Shown in pieces: positions 55,119 through 64,000 of a DNA stretch of 64,000 nt (the stretch's first letter is position 1; the number at the start of each line of letters is the position of its first letter). Under the pieces are notes generated by a model that saw nothing but the letters and a program-made list of their open reading frames with translations, was not told the DNA's origin and did no database searches. A program made the position numbers and the translations under genes. Origin of the DNA: Paraphaeosphaeria minitans (lineage: Eukaryota; Ascomycota; Dothideomycetes; Pleosporales; Didymosphaeriaceae); contig WJXW01000005.1 in NCBI GenBank assembly GCA_015832175.1, forward strand, positions 620,001-684,000, written 5' to 3'.

Positions 55119-56330
55119 ATTATAAAAACAATAGAACTTATCTAAAGGATTTACACCTTTAAGGGAATTAAAGAAGCTATAATAACTTACATCTATAAAT
55201 ATATAGAATACTAGAAAAATAAACACAGCAAATATTTTAAATATAGAGAGATATAAGCAATTAGAATACTAACAGTACTATAAGAAGATATTACTCTAGA
55301 TTTTATTATAGAAATTCTAAACTCTACGAATCCAATAATAGGAATTAAATATAATAGTATACTAGTAATAGTCTACTAACTAACTAAGTATATTAAGCTC
55401 ATTCCATGCCTTAAAAGAATAATAGTAAAGGAACTCGCTTTTCTTATTCTAGACTAACTAAATAGATATTATAGAATCCTAAAAATAATTATTAGTAATA
55501 GAGACAAGCTTTTTACGTTAAATTACTAGATAACGCTTATAGCCCTACTTAGAATAAAATAAAAGCTATTAATAGCTTACTATCTATAAATAGACGAATT
55601 GATAAAACGTATAAACTAAACTATAGAAACGTACCTACGCATCTACTGTAACAGTTAGAAGAATAACTAGATTTTATTACTACCTATAGTATAGTTAGTC
55701 TATAATAACAAAGTATTAGTAGTATTAGGATATACACTATTCTATATAAACTATAGAAAACACCCACATCTCTTTAATTAACAATTTCCTACGATAATTA
55801 AAGTAAAAGAAGCTATAGATATAGTAGAAAATATAAAGAAAATACACTAATAACTCTAAGAGGATCTTAAAAAAGCTTAGTAGTAATTAATTTTATACTA
55901 AAACTAAAAACAAAAAATAGCAGCTTAGCTAAAAAAGGGGGATAGAGTATATCTACTTATAAAGAACCTTTAAACTTAGAAGAAAAAACATAAGAAACTA
56001 GATTATATGAAACTTAGACTATTTTATATTTCTAAATAAATATTACTAGTAAACTACAAGTTAGAACTAGCACTAGATATAAAGGTATACCTAGTATTCT
56101 ATATATCCTTATTAGAACCAGTAGACCTAGAAACGCTAATTAAAACCACTTTCCATTACTAAGCTTAGAAAGAAACTAAATTTAAAGTAGAATAAATCCT
56201 ACTAGTATGTAACGCGTACACAAATACTAAAAAAACCTTATTAAGTAGAAAGGGTATTTCTCTAGTAAAAATATATAGGAACCTAAAGAAAACCTATCTA
56301 ACTATTAATAATAGATAAACAACTTCTATA
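55119..56330 (+). pseudogene. Gypsy-1 integrase and chromodomain (plus copy)
   Basis: Continues after Gypsy-3 through the integrase zinc region and core. It is collinear with 7160 down to 5985 of the other copy. DFIIEILNS is near 55300 and YLRIYCNS-like sequence near 55635. The chromodomain at about 56175-56325 shows FKVEQIL, then KGYFSSKN and EPKENLSNY, with Trp codons as TAG. A one-base shift occurs in an A-run near 56230. Confidence 0.82.
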
Positions 56331-56399
56331 ACTAAACGCTAGAAATTATAAGAAGATAACTATAACGCACCTAGGAATTACTACTAGTATGAGGGCTAG

Positions 56400-56760
56400 C
56401 CTATAAAATAGACTAGTTAATTACCTTAACGCCTAATAGCGCGTTAGGATTTATTAATACAGTAGTCTACACTAACTTCTCCTACGCCTTAAGCACTTCT
56501 AACTTATCTATAGTACTTATACTATAATTAAATAATTCTTATTTCTTTTAATATAATTTCTTTTACTAATTATATAAGCGCGCTATCTTCTCTTACGCCT
56601 AATAGGCCTAAAGGAGAGCTGCCTTAGCTAGCTCTTTTTTAATATGGAGCTTTACTTCCTTTTTAGCCTCTAATTTTTCTAACCTCTCTATTTTAGCATC
56701 TATCTTTAAATAATCTAGTAAAAGAATCTTCTTAGGCTTACACTTTTAGTTTCCCTATTC
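56400..56760 (-). pseudogene. Antisense accessory ORF of Gypsy-1, plus-strand copy
   Basis: On the minus strand, opposite to pol, the frame reads KCKPKKILLLDYLKIDAKIE, then RLEKLEAKKEVKLHIKKEL and AKAALL before the first RIP-type stop. It continues with KKLYxKKxELFNYSISTIDK and ends LINPNALLGVKVIN near 56420. The heptad-like Leu/Lys/Glu pattern and a preceding Cys match the style, but only weakly the sequence, of the frame at 5420-5960. So the same locus in two Gypsy-1 copies encodes coiled-coil-like antisense proteins that may be diverged variants. Confidence 0.5.
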
Positions 56761-56837
56761 AACGTAGTTAGTACACTAAGAGTGTAAAGAAAAAAAAATA
56801 AGTATATTTCTTCTTAGTATAGTATAAATAGGCAACT

Positions 56838-57151
56838 TATAGGTTTGGCTTTTAATCTGTAATTAAGCATTTAAGGGTTAATAGTATACTATTATATAGA
56901 GGGTAAGAAGTAGGTTTAATTAATTACGTCTTATCTATTGTACAAAGGGGCACTAAGGGCTTTATAAAGTCTCTGCCTCTTAGCGCTAACCTAAGTAGTG
57001 GGTCCTTGTGTGGGTCTTTATAGGTAGGTAGGGCCTTATAAAGTCTCTACCTCTTAGCGCTAACCTAAGTAGTAGGTCCTTATGTAGGTTCCTATAGGTA
57101 GATATGCCCCTATTTCACTTAGTACTATTTATATAATAAACTATATAGACA
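56838..57151 (-). repeat. Copia-B 3' LTR, two-unit form
   Basis: A 314-bp LTR starting tataggtttggc and ending ctatatagaca. Two tandem units of about 73 bp begin near 56960 and 57030. It faces the LTR at 39972-40206 in inverted orientation across the plus-strand Gypsy-1. Confidence 0.8.
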
Positions 57152-57644
57152 CTAGTAACTTTTCTTTTATATAATAGCTTATATCTATTATATACTTCCC
57201 TTTCATATCCTTCTTTATCTATATAGTTAGCCTTCCCCTATTAGAATAGGTTATAAGGTAGGTGTAGTTTTACTATATAGTAGAAATTTTATTTACACCT
57301 AATCTTATACAAATAGATAGTAATAGCTAACCTACTTAGTTCTTACCTTACCCCTTTATATAGTAGTAGAGCTGTATTACGTAATAAGGCTCTTTCTAGG
57401 CCTATATTCTATGCGTAAATAAAAGGTAGGGTATTAAGTAATATAATACTTAGCGCTAGGCCTTAGTAAGTAGGTATAAAAGAATGTCTCTTAGTTATGT
57501 AATAAAGGTAGGTAGTAGAAGTAAAGTATAAGGTAGCCTTCTATACTTCTTCTTTATTACTTTATTAGTCTTATTTATCTTTCTTCTTTTTTATATAATA
57601 GTCTTCTTCCTCTAGCTCTCCTTTAAAGTTAAGGATATATACTT
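57152..57644 (-). other. Copia-B 3' interior fragment, with intact Copia-A target site
   Basis: Non-coding, collinear with 11817-12099 plus 19423-19640. The site corresponding to the Copia-A insertion (ggtat at 57430-57434) is uninterrupted and has a single copy of ggtat. The fragment ends at 57644, where a different minus-strand element begins. No gene. Confidence 0.75.
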
Positions 57645-58943
57645 ATACATTTATAGTAGAGTGCTTGTATTTATAAAAGTTAGCGTATAATAATATATAT
57701 TACCTTCTAGCTTACTAGATATCCCTTAGTAAATAGTTAGTAAACTAGTATCCTTCTTTATAGTATATAAAGTTTACTACTTTATATAAGAGCTTAAACT
57801 TCTAAAGTTACCTTTTTTTTTAGTCTAAAGGTTAATCTGCCTCTAGAGGGGCTAGATCCTTTTATATAATTAGAATTATTATATTATTAATTAGTGTAGT
57901 ACACCTCTTTACTATCTTAGAGAAACTATAACTTTTTTCTATTTTTAATAACTTAGAGTAACGTATTAAGGTTACTAAGTAAGCTTTCTACTACATTTTT
58001 GGGGTTAAATATAGCTTATTTAAAGTTAGAATAGCCGCAGTATACTTGTATAATAGTAGTGTATAGTTATAGTTTACTACTAAAGCCTTATTTAAGAGCT
58101 CTTTAGGCTAAGGTAAGCTTATTAATTATTACTTCTAGGGCCTTATGAAATATAGTAGCTAGATTATCCCTTTTATAGCGTTTAAAGGTAAGAGTAGTCT
58201 AGTCTATTTAGTACTAATTTTAATTAACACTAGTGTAAAAGTGCCTATTTAGTCTATTATATAATTTATCCTATAGAAGTCCTAGTCTAATATTGTGTAG
58301 GTAGTAGGTGCTCGCACAATTAGAAAGGATTCCTAGAAAGATGTTTATATACTAGTCCTATAGTATGCCTAGCCTATAGTATAGTTTTCTAAAAATTTTA
58401 CCTTATCTACTAGGATATAGGTAGTTAACTTATAAGGATATTAAGATTAGAGGGGGAGGATAATATTAGGATCTAGCTATATATAAGTAGTAGGGCACAA
58501 GCTTATTCTACTTCTAGACTACTAGTCTACTAGAGTTAGCTAACTAAGTAGTTAGGTAATAGGTTATAGGTCCTAAGGGTCTTAAGGACAGCATAGGCCT
58601 CGCCTGTATAAGAATTCTAGGACATATAGGACTTACCCACACAGAACTCTAGAATATATATAGCTCTAGGATATATAGGACTCTAGGATATATAGGACTC
58701 TAGGATATATAGGATTCTAGGACGTATAAGATTACTTAGTATATAGGAACGTAAGAATAAGCTTCTTATACTTATATTTAATCTATTTATTAATTTATTA
58801 TTAAATTCTAGTAGACTAAATTATTACCTTATTACACTTTGTAAAATACGATTATATTAATTGGACCTTTTACCTTCTATAAGTACTCCTACCTAAGAAC
58901 TAACCTTAACCCTTTAGGACTAGCTACCCTTTTAAGTTTAATA
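57645..58943 (-). mobile_element. Gypsy-1-related 5' end (LTR plus unidentified coding-like region)
   Basis: Read leftwards from 58943, the sequence tattaaacttaaaagggtag and the next 200 bases are clearly similar to the Gypsy-1 LTR start (4982-5200), but the remainder differs and contains a 17-bp tandem array. The LTR probably ends near 58560, inferred only from length. From about 58490 to 57645 a minus-strand frame is legible (VRAPTTYTILD, LPLNAIKGII, SLVTLIRYSKLLK-like segments) and could be the gag of this related family. It is not similar to Gypsy-1 gag by eye. Confidence 0.5.
58610..58735. repeat. 17-bp tandem array inside the Gypsy-1-related LTR
   Basis: Units of ctctaggatatatagga start at 58664, 58681, 58698 and 58715, with more diverged units on both sides (near 58614 and 58647). 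The unit contains an ATATAT core and a ctag dyad. It is absent from the Gypsy-1 LTRs at 4982 and 11156, so it marks a separate subfamily. Confidence 0.75.
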
Positions 58944-60250
58944 AATTCTAGTAACTACTTAGTCTAGCACGTCTATTTTAATAATTATATAGACATCTAG
59001 ATTAAAGTGTACTAGTATAGGAGTGTTAATAAACGTTTACTATAACTATATAAAGGCCTAGTAGGCCGTGTTAGTTAGCTCTACCCTTCTAGTGGCATTA
59101 TACGTAAGCTTTAGTAGTAGGCGAGCTATCTATAAGAAGTAATAAATAAATTATTAATAGAAGTTAGTAAAACTAATAAATAATTAAATATCCTTTACTA
59201 ACTATAGTAAGGCCTAGTCTATAACTACTTAGACCTTTATAGGATTTATCTTAAGCCCCTTTATTAACAGCACTATACCTAGGTATTATACGCACTTTAC
59301 TAAGAACTTGCACTTATTAATATCTAAGTATAGACTAGTGTTACGTAAATGCTTACACGCCTTAAGGTAGTGCGTATTATATTTATTTTTGTTTTTACTA
59401 TACACTAGTATATTATTAAAATACGCACAGTAAAAGTTATCTAAGTACTTATATAATACCTAATTAATATAGCGTTAGAAAGTGCCTAGGGCGTTACACA
59501 GCCTAAAGGGTATAATTACGTACTTAAATAGTCTATATCTAGTAGAGAACGCTATTTTATAGATATCTTTCTCTTTTACCTATATTTTATTAAAGGCCGC
59601 GATAATATTAAACTTAGAGAAAACGCAGACTTTATTTATTTAGGAGAGTATCTTACTAATCGTAGGTAGTGTGTTATAGTCTTTAATTATAATCTTATTA
59701 AGGCGTTAATAGTTAATATATATATAGATACACCTACTAGGTTTCTATACTACTAGTAATAGAGCTGTAAATAGAAATTTATTCTTACGTACGTATCCTT
59801 TACTAAGCTCTATTTAGATATAGGCGTAGATTACCTTAGCGTCTTTCTAAGAGGCTCTAAAGTATTATTAGTACGTAGGTTAACTTCCCTCCTTTAGGTG
59901 TATCTTATAATTAACACTAGATTAAAGTCTTAGGAGCTCCGCAGCCTCTTTAGGGTCCTAAAGGTCTACTATATAGTAAAACTACTTTAGTAGGCGCTCC
60001 TTTAATTTATTTTTAGTATATAGCGTCTTATTAATCTTTAAATAGAACTTCTTAAAGTTAGCCTTAGTAATAGTAGTGTAATCCTTAAAGAAGCTTATAA
60101 ACGCGTAGCGTTTATTATTATTTACTATATTATCGCCTTCCTCTAATTGCTCCTATTCTTCTAGTATAATCTATATAATAGGGTCTAGGTTGCGTTAAGT
60201 AAACTAGAGAGCTACTTCTGTAGAAATAATCGCTATATTAACTACTTTCT
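58944..60250 (-). pseudogene. Gypsy-4 reverse transcriptase, partial pol
   Basis: Minus strand. FSTRYRLFKYVIIPFRLCNAL is legible near 59490-59560, followed by GTFQRYIN and the palm YFNNILVYSKNK near 59390-59425, where both Asp are Asn. Then YLDINKCKFLVK near 59310, and the thumb motif FISFTNFYQQFIYYF near 59145-59195. It ends in the RT-RNase H linker at the truncation. The FGLCNAPATFQR-type motif is typical of one branch of fungal gypsy elements. Confidence 0.8.
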
Positions 60251-60299
60251 TTACCTTTAGGTAAAGTGTCTTATATACATAGCTTAACTACTATTTATA

Positions 60300-60710
60300 G
60301 GTTACTTAGATAGGAAGGCTTTACTAAAGATATAACTATTAATAGTAATTAAATCTAAAAGTAATTATTCTCTTAGTTTAGTTATACACTAGATTATATA
60401 ACTCTAACTAAAGCTATCCTATAATTACGTTATAGCTAACTATGTCTATAATGTAGTGCTAATTCTTACTAATATAGTCTCTTAGGCTTATACGCACCTT
60501 TGCTATAGTGTCTATTATACTAAGTACCTTACTGTCTATAAGGCATAGTAATACTAGAGTGTTTATCTTTATAGTAGGTAGCTTATGTTATTGTATAAAC
60601 CTAGCGCTCACTACCTATCTTATATAGCTACTATCTAGTAAGAGGCTAGCTAAGATAGCTATACACTAAAACTTTTCTACTTTAGCTTTTATTATTATCT
60701 ATAAGCTGTG
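60300..60710 (-). pseudogene. Gypsy-4 protease region
   Basis: Minus-strand frame: LLDSSYIRQVVSARFIQQHK near 60590-60660, where the DSS corresponds to the retropepsin D-S/T-G; then TLVLLCLIDSKVLSIIDTIA near 60500-60560; and IIGQLQLELYN near 60400. The 26010-26215 copy matches it. Confidence 0.6.
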
Positions 60711-60719
60711 CGGTGGCCT

Positions 60720-63300
60720 ATTAGGCAGTTAGCTTATAGTATTAATATTTACTACTAAGAGTTTAAGCTCCTTTATTCTATACGTAGACTAGTACGTGTG
60801 ACTTAATAACGCGTAAAATAGTTAGACGCTAGGTTAACTTAGCGCTTACTATAAATCCTAATAGTAATAGAAAGTGTTAATAATCTTCTATTTATACGCG
60901 AATAGTAAAGATTCCTAAGAGTAACTATTTTTAGGACCTATACTTTTACTAATTATATAGGCGTAGCCTTCTTTACTATCTTCTTAACAGTTACCTACTA
61001 TAACTACTTAGACAGCATTATAGCAATCTTACCTAATAACTTATATAATACTAGCTAGCTACTATTATCTAGATAATAATCTAGCTAGAGGTAGTAAACG
61101 TAGATATTACACTTCTAAATAATAGAGTACTCCTTTATAGGGCGCTAATTTAGGTTATTATTCTACTTCTTCTCTTAGTCTAGCTTACTGTTACTGCTAT
61201 AGGTAGTAGGGTAGCTATAATTATAGTTTTTATTATCTAACTTCTTATTATTAGTGCTCTTAGACGGCTAGCTATCGCGTCTATATACTATATTATATTA
61301 TAACTCTAACACCTAAAGGCGCTAGGTAAGATTAGCCTATATCTTATTTAAAGGTTAGTTATTAATAGTAGGACCCTTAAATTATTAATTAAAGTTAGTA
61401 ATCCCCTTAAGGTGTTTAACATAGCTATCTACCTAAGCTTATACATAAATCTTGTTAAAGTAGCTAATCTAGACACTAATAGCTTTATTATTACTTTACT
61501 TAATTTTACTTATCTCTAACTTAGCTAGCGCCACGCTCTCTTCATTCTAGACTCTAAAGGAAGCCTCTAGATTATCTAATAACTTAGTGTGTTTAGTATA
61601 CCTATTAGCTAAAGTAGGATCTAAATAATAGTGCTTAATATAGTTAAAATTAGTAGACTTACACTTATCTTATAGGTAGTAAATTTTACACTACTTATTA
61701 GGTCTGCCCTTATTATTCTTAAATAACTTATATAACTCTTAAAACTTTATATTAGCTAAGGCACACTATTACTCTAACTCTAGGTTATTAGTGCTATAGT
61801 ACTTATAGATGTCTAGCTAATAATTATTAGACTTACGCTTATTTCCTATATATAATATAGCGCTGCTTATATTTAATAGTAGCGTATTTCTTTATTATTA
61901 AGGGTGTAAAGGATTATCTAGCTTAGTGCTTAACTTACTATTAAATAAGCTACTTAGGAAGTTATTAGAGCTATTAGAAGAATTATCTCTAGCGTATTAC
62001 TAAGAATAACACTTTTTCTTTTAATAACGTAGATTACCTTACTTAGCTTTCTTCTCTAAATAGGCGCGTTACAATTCTTCTAACTAACTAGTATATAGCA
62101 ACTTATACTTATCCTTACGCGCACTAACCTTCTCCTTACACTCTAGTACCTATTACAACTACTTCTTAATTATGTTATTTCTAGAGCGTAGGCGCTTAAC
62201 TAGAGCCTTTATATTACTTAACTTCTAGTAAAGTGTTTTCTACAGCTATTACTATTACTTATAGGCCTTATTATATTATTTACGTGCGCTATTACGGGCT
62301 ATAAGTATAGAGCTTATTTTAATCTACCCACACTAAAGTGTAATAGCTACTATATTATAATCCTATTTAATATATTAGTTACGTATAAGGTACTTAGTAA
62401 TTATAGTGTACTATTTATAGGGGTGCTCCTAGACTATAGCTCTAAACGCGCTAAGGCTATTAACTAAGGCGATAATATTATTCTTCTTAAGTTTATTATT
62501 ATTATTAATATACGTAAGGACTAAGTGTTTATATTTAACTTTCTTATTATTATCTTTGGCTATCTACACGCTAATAAATAATAACACCTAGGCCTTTACT
62601 ACTTTAACCTAAGCTTTAAAGAGACGTTGTAAAGTTATAAATACATATAGGCCTTTATATATAGCCTAATCTATTATTAGGCGCGACGACTAATAACGCA
62701 CACACTTAAATATAGTTTTAGTGTTATTATTATCTTTATAGTCTACGTTACAGAATAGTAATAGGTACACAATAAAGTCTAGTAGAGACTTATAGGGCGC
62801 CTTACTAGCTATAGTAGTAGATTTCTAAATAGAGTAGTTAACTCTAAACATACTAAGGCCTTTACTAACTTTATAGAAACTAGTGGTAGCGCTTAATGGG
62901 CGTTTATAGACTAATAGGTTAAAGGACACTTTTAGTATAGGGGCTTTAGCGCGTTGTATAATTATGTAATTAAGTAAGTTATTAAGGTTATTATTATGAC
63001 TATTCGCGTCCTATACTATAGAGGTTATTACCTTAGATTATTAATAAAGTAACTTATTATAATAGCGCGTTACTATACTAAGTTAGGAGTAAGGGCTATT
63101 ATAACAACGTACCTTACGTATTACTTTTATTAGCTAAGTTACGTTATTAATTATTAAGCGCTTTCTAGCGCCCTTTAGCTAATGTAGCTATTATAGTATA
63201 TGTAGGAAGCCTAATTAGGCCTATAGTGCTACTAATCCTTAGTATATAGGGTATATATACTGTGTACACAAAGCGGTCGCGTAAGTAAGCTCTAACTATA
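60720..63300 (-). pseudogene. Gypsy-4 gag and leader region
   Basis: Minus strand. A Cys/His-rich segment CKIYYLQDKCKSTNF followed by NYIKHYYLDPTLANRYTKHT near 61620-61700 resembles the His-Cys zinc-binding region of a fungal Gag family, and is followed by LLDNLEASFRVQNEESVALA near 61550. The N-terminal 1.5 kb (61750-63300) is very AT-rich and decayed; I can name nothing certain in it. Confidence 0.55.
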
Positions 63301-63359
63301 GAGAACTTACATAATTAGTTGCCTTTGTCTAAGGTAGTTATAGAAACTATAGTTTATTA

Positions 63360-63557
63360 TATAGGTAGCACAGAGGCTTAGTGTTAATTAATTATATAAA
63401 ATAAAAACTATAGTTAGGGAGCTAAATACTAAGGCGTAGACGCGTAGAGATCTAGCGCGTAAGGGTGTAAGTCTAATATAGGACTAGCACGCTAAAGTTG
63501 GCCTAATAAGTAAGAACTTTATTTAATTACTCTAGCCTCGCGCCTAGCTTCATAACA
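63360..63557 (-). repeat. Gypsy-4 5' LTR
   Basis: A 198-bp LTR starting tataggtagc (RIP-altered TGTAGG) and ending CTTCATAACA, followed by ctacc. The same length and sequence type occur at 26221-26418. Confidence 0.85.
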
Positions 63558-64000
63558 CTACCCTACTAAATTTTAAAGAATCTAATTATACTATCCCTAT
63601 TATAGAGGGAAAGGAACCTCCTTATAGACTACTCTATAATATTTTAGAGCGGGAACTTAAGGTACTTTAGGAGTATCTAGAAGATACCTTAAAAAAGAAA
63701 TAAATTAGGTACAGCACTAGTCTAGCTAGAGTACTAATTTTATTCGCCCCTAAGAAAAATAGTATACTGTAGCTTTACGTAGATTATTAGGGCCTTAACG
63801 CGATTACTATTAAGGATTATTACCTACTACCATTAGTTAGAGAGACGCTTAACTACCTATTAGATATATACTACTATACGACCCTTAATCTTCGCAACGC
63901 CTACTACAGAGTTTGGATCTAGATAGGAGATAAGTAGAAAACTATATTCTAAACTTGCTATAGCTACTTTAAATATTTAGTAATACTATTTGGCCTAACT
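63558..64000 (+). pseudogene. Gypsy-3 reverse transcriptase fragment, plus strand, runs off the right edge
   Basis: Starts right after the Gypsy-4 LTR. Legible RT N-terminal sequence includes EPPYRLLYNIL (near 63620), VLILFAPKKNSILQLYVDY (near 63730-63790), LNAITIKDYYLLPLVREIL (near 63790-63850) and YFKYLVILFGLT (near 63960-64000). It is collinear with the minus-strand Gypsy-3 copy at about 53165-52730. The palm motif lies beyond the window. Confidence 0.82.

Larger units (their letters stand above)
40207..56837 (+). mobile_element. Gypsy-1, plus-strand 5'-truncated copy, split by Gypsy-2 and Gypsy-3
   Basis: Parts: 40207-40781 (RT), 47925-48593 (RNase H to start of integrase) and 55119-56837 (integrase, chromodomain and the 3' region with the antisense frame). 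Joining the parts gives a sequence collinear with about 8400 down to 5450 of the minus-strand copy. gag, protease and both LTRs are missing. Copia-B LTRs in opposite orientation flank it (39972-40206 and 56838-57151). Confidence 0.85.
58944..63557 (-). mobile_element. Gypsy-4: Ty3/gypsy, minus strand, 3'-truncated
   Basis: Starts on the right with its 5' LTR (63360-63557), then a leader and gag (about 60720-63300), protease (about 60300-60700), and RT with the beginning of RNase H (about 58944-60250). It is cut at 58943 by the Gypsy-1-related LTR, so integrase and the 3' LTR are missing. The right flank ctacc (63558-63562) lies in Gypsy-3 sequence that is uninterrupted at 53140-53170. Confidence 0.85.

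Noticed and set aside
58610..58735. Telomeric or centromeric satellite
   Set aside because: The array is about 125 bp of 17-bp units inside an LTR-like sequence and is not telomere-like; no larger array exists in the window.
1..64000. AT-rich centromere
   Set aside because: High AT content and nested gypsy elements are compatible with a centromere, but RIP explains the composition and the sequence alone has no feature that would distinguish one.

Overview
The window contains no recognisable intact host gene. It is 64 kb of nested, mutated LTR retrotransposons. The base composition is AT-rich, TpA is abundant and CpA/TpG are depleted, while CpG, CpC and CpT cytosines persist. Paralogous copies differ almost only by transitions, and glutamine and tryptophan codons have become TAA or TAG throughout. 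This is the signature of repeat-induced point mutation (RIP), so a filamentous ascomycete (Pezizomycotina) AT-rich, presumably heterochromatic, block is the best interpretation. No species can be named. No tRNA, rRNA, CRISPR array or host coding region was found.

I recognise seven groups of element and use local names. Copia-A has 195-bp LTRs and two full-length copies, 12100-19417 (+) and 31083-38322 (-). Copia-B has LTRs of 235-314 bp and is represented by fragments and an internally deleted copy: 1-1245 (-), 1246-4908 (+), 4914-20956 (-), 29706-40206 (+) and 56838-57644 (-). Gypsy-1 (412-bp LTRs, chromodomain) is full length at 4982-11567 (-); a 5'-truncated copy runs across 40207-56837 (+), and a related 5' end lies at 57645-58943 (-). 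Gypsy-2 (192-bp LTRs, chromodomain) is at 40782-47919 (-). Gypsy-3 (216-bp LTRs, chromodomain) is full length at 48594-55113 (-), with fragments at 28649-29705 and 63558-64000. Gypsy-4 (198-bp LTR) is at 58944-63557 (-), with a deletion derivative at 25999-26418. Gypsy-5 is a 5'-truncated plus-strand copy at 20957-25998. A further minus-strand RNase H/integrase fragment of unassigned family fills 26419-28648.

The nesting can be read directly. Gypsy-1 sits in the 5'-most LTR of the deleted Copia-B element and is flanked by gtaag/gtgag. Copia-A copy 1 sits in the interior of the same element (ggtat). Copia-A copy 2 sits in the RNase H region of another Copia-B (acact). Gypsy-2 (atacc) and Gypsy-3 (taggc) both sit inside the plus-strand Gypsy-1. 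Gypsy-4 sits inside a plus-strand Gypsy-3 (ctacc on the right). In each case another copy in the window preserves the uninterrupted site.

The most unusual feature is coding material beyond gag-pol. In Gypsy-1, -2, -3 and -5 the space between the end of pol and the 3' LTR carries a decayed reading frame on the strand opposite to pol. In both Gypsy-1 copies this encodes a cysteine-containing, coiled-coil-like protein. Copia-A carries a long basic reading frame downstream of pol in the sense direction, in the same frame in both copies. None of these frames is intact. All were read by interpreting RIP-type stops as former Gln, Trp or Arg codons.
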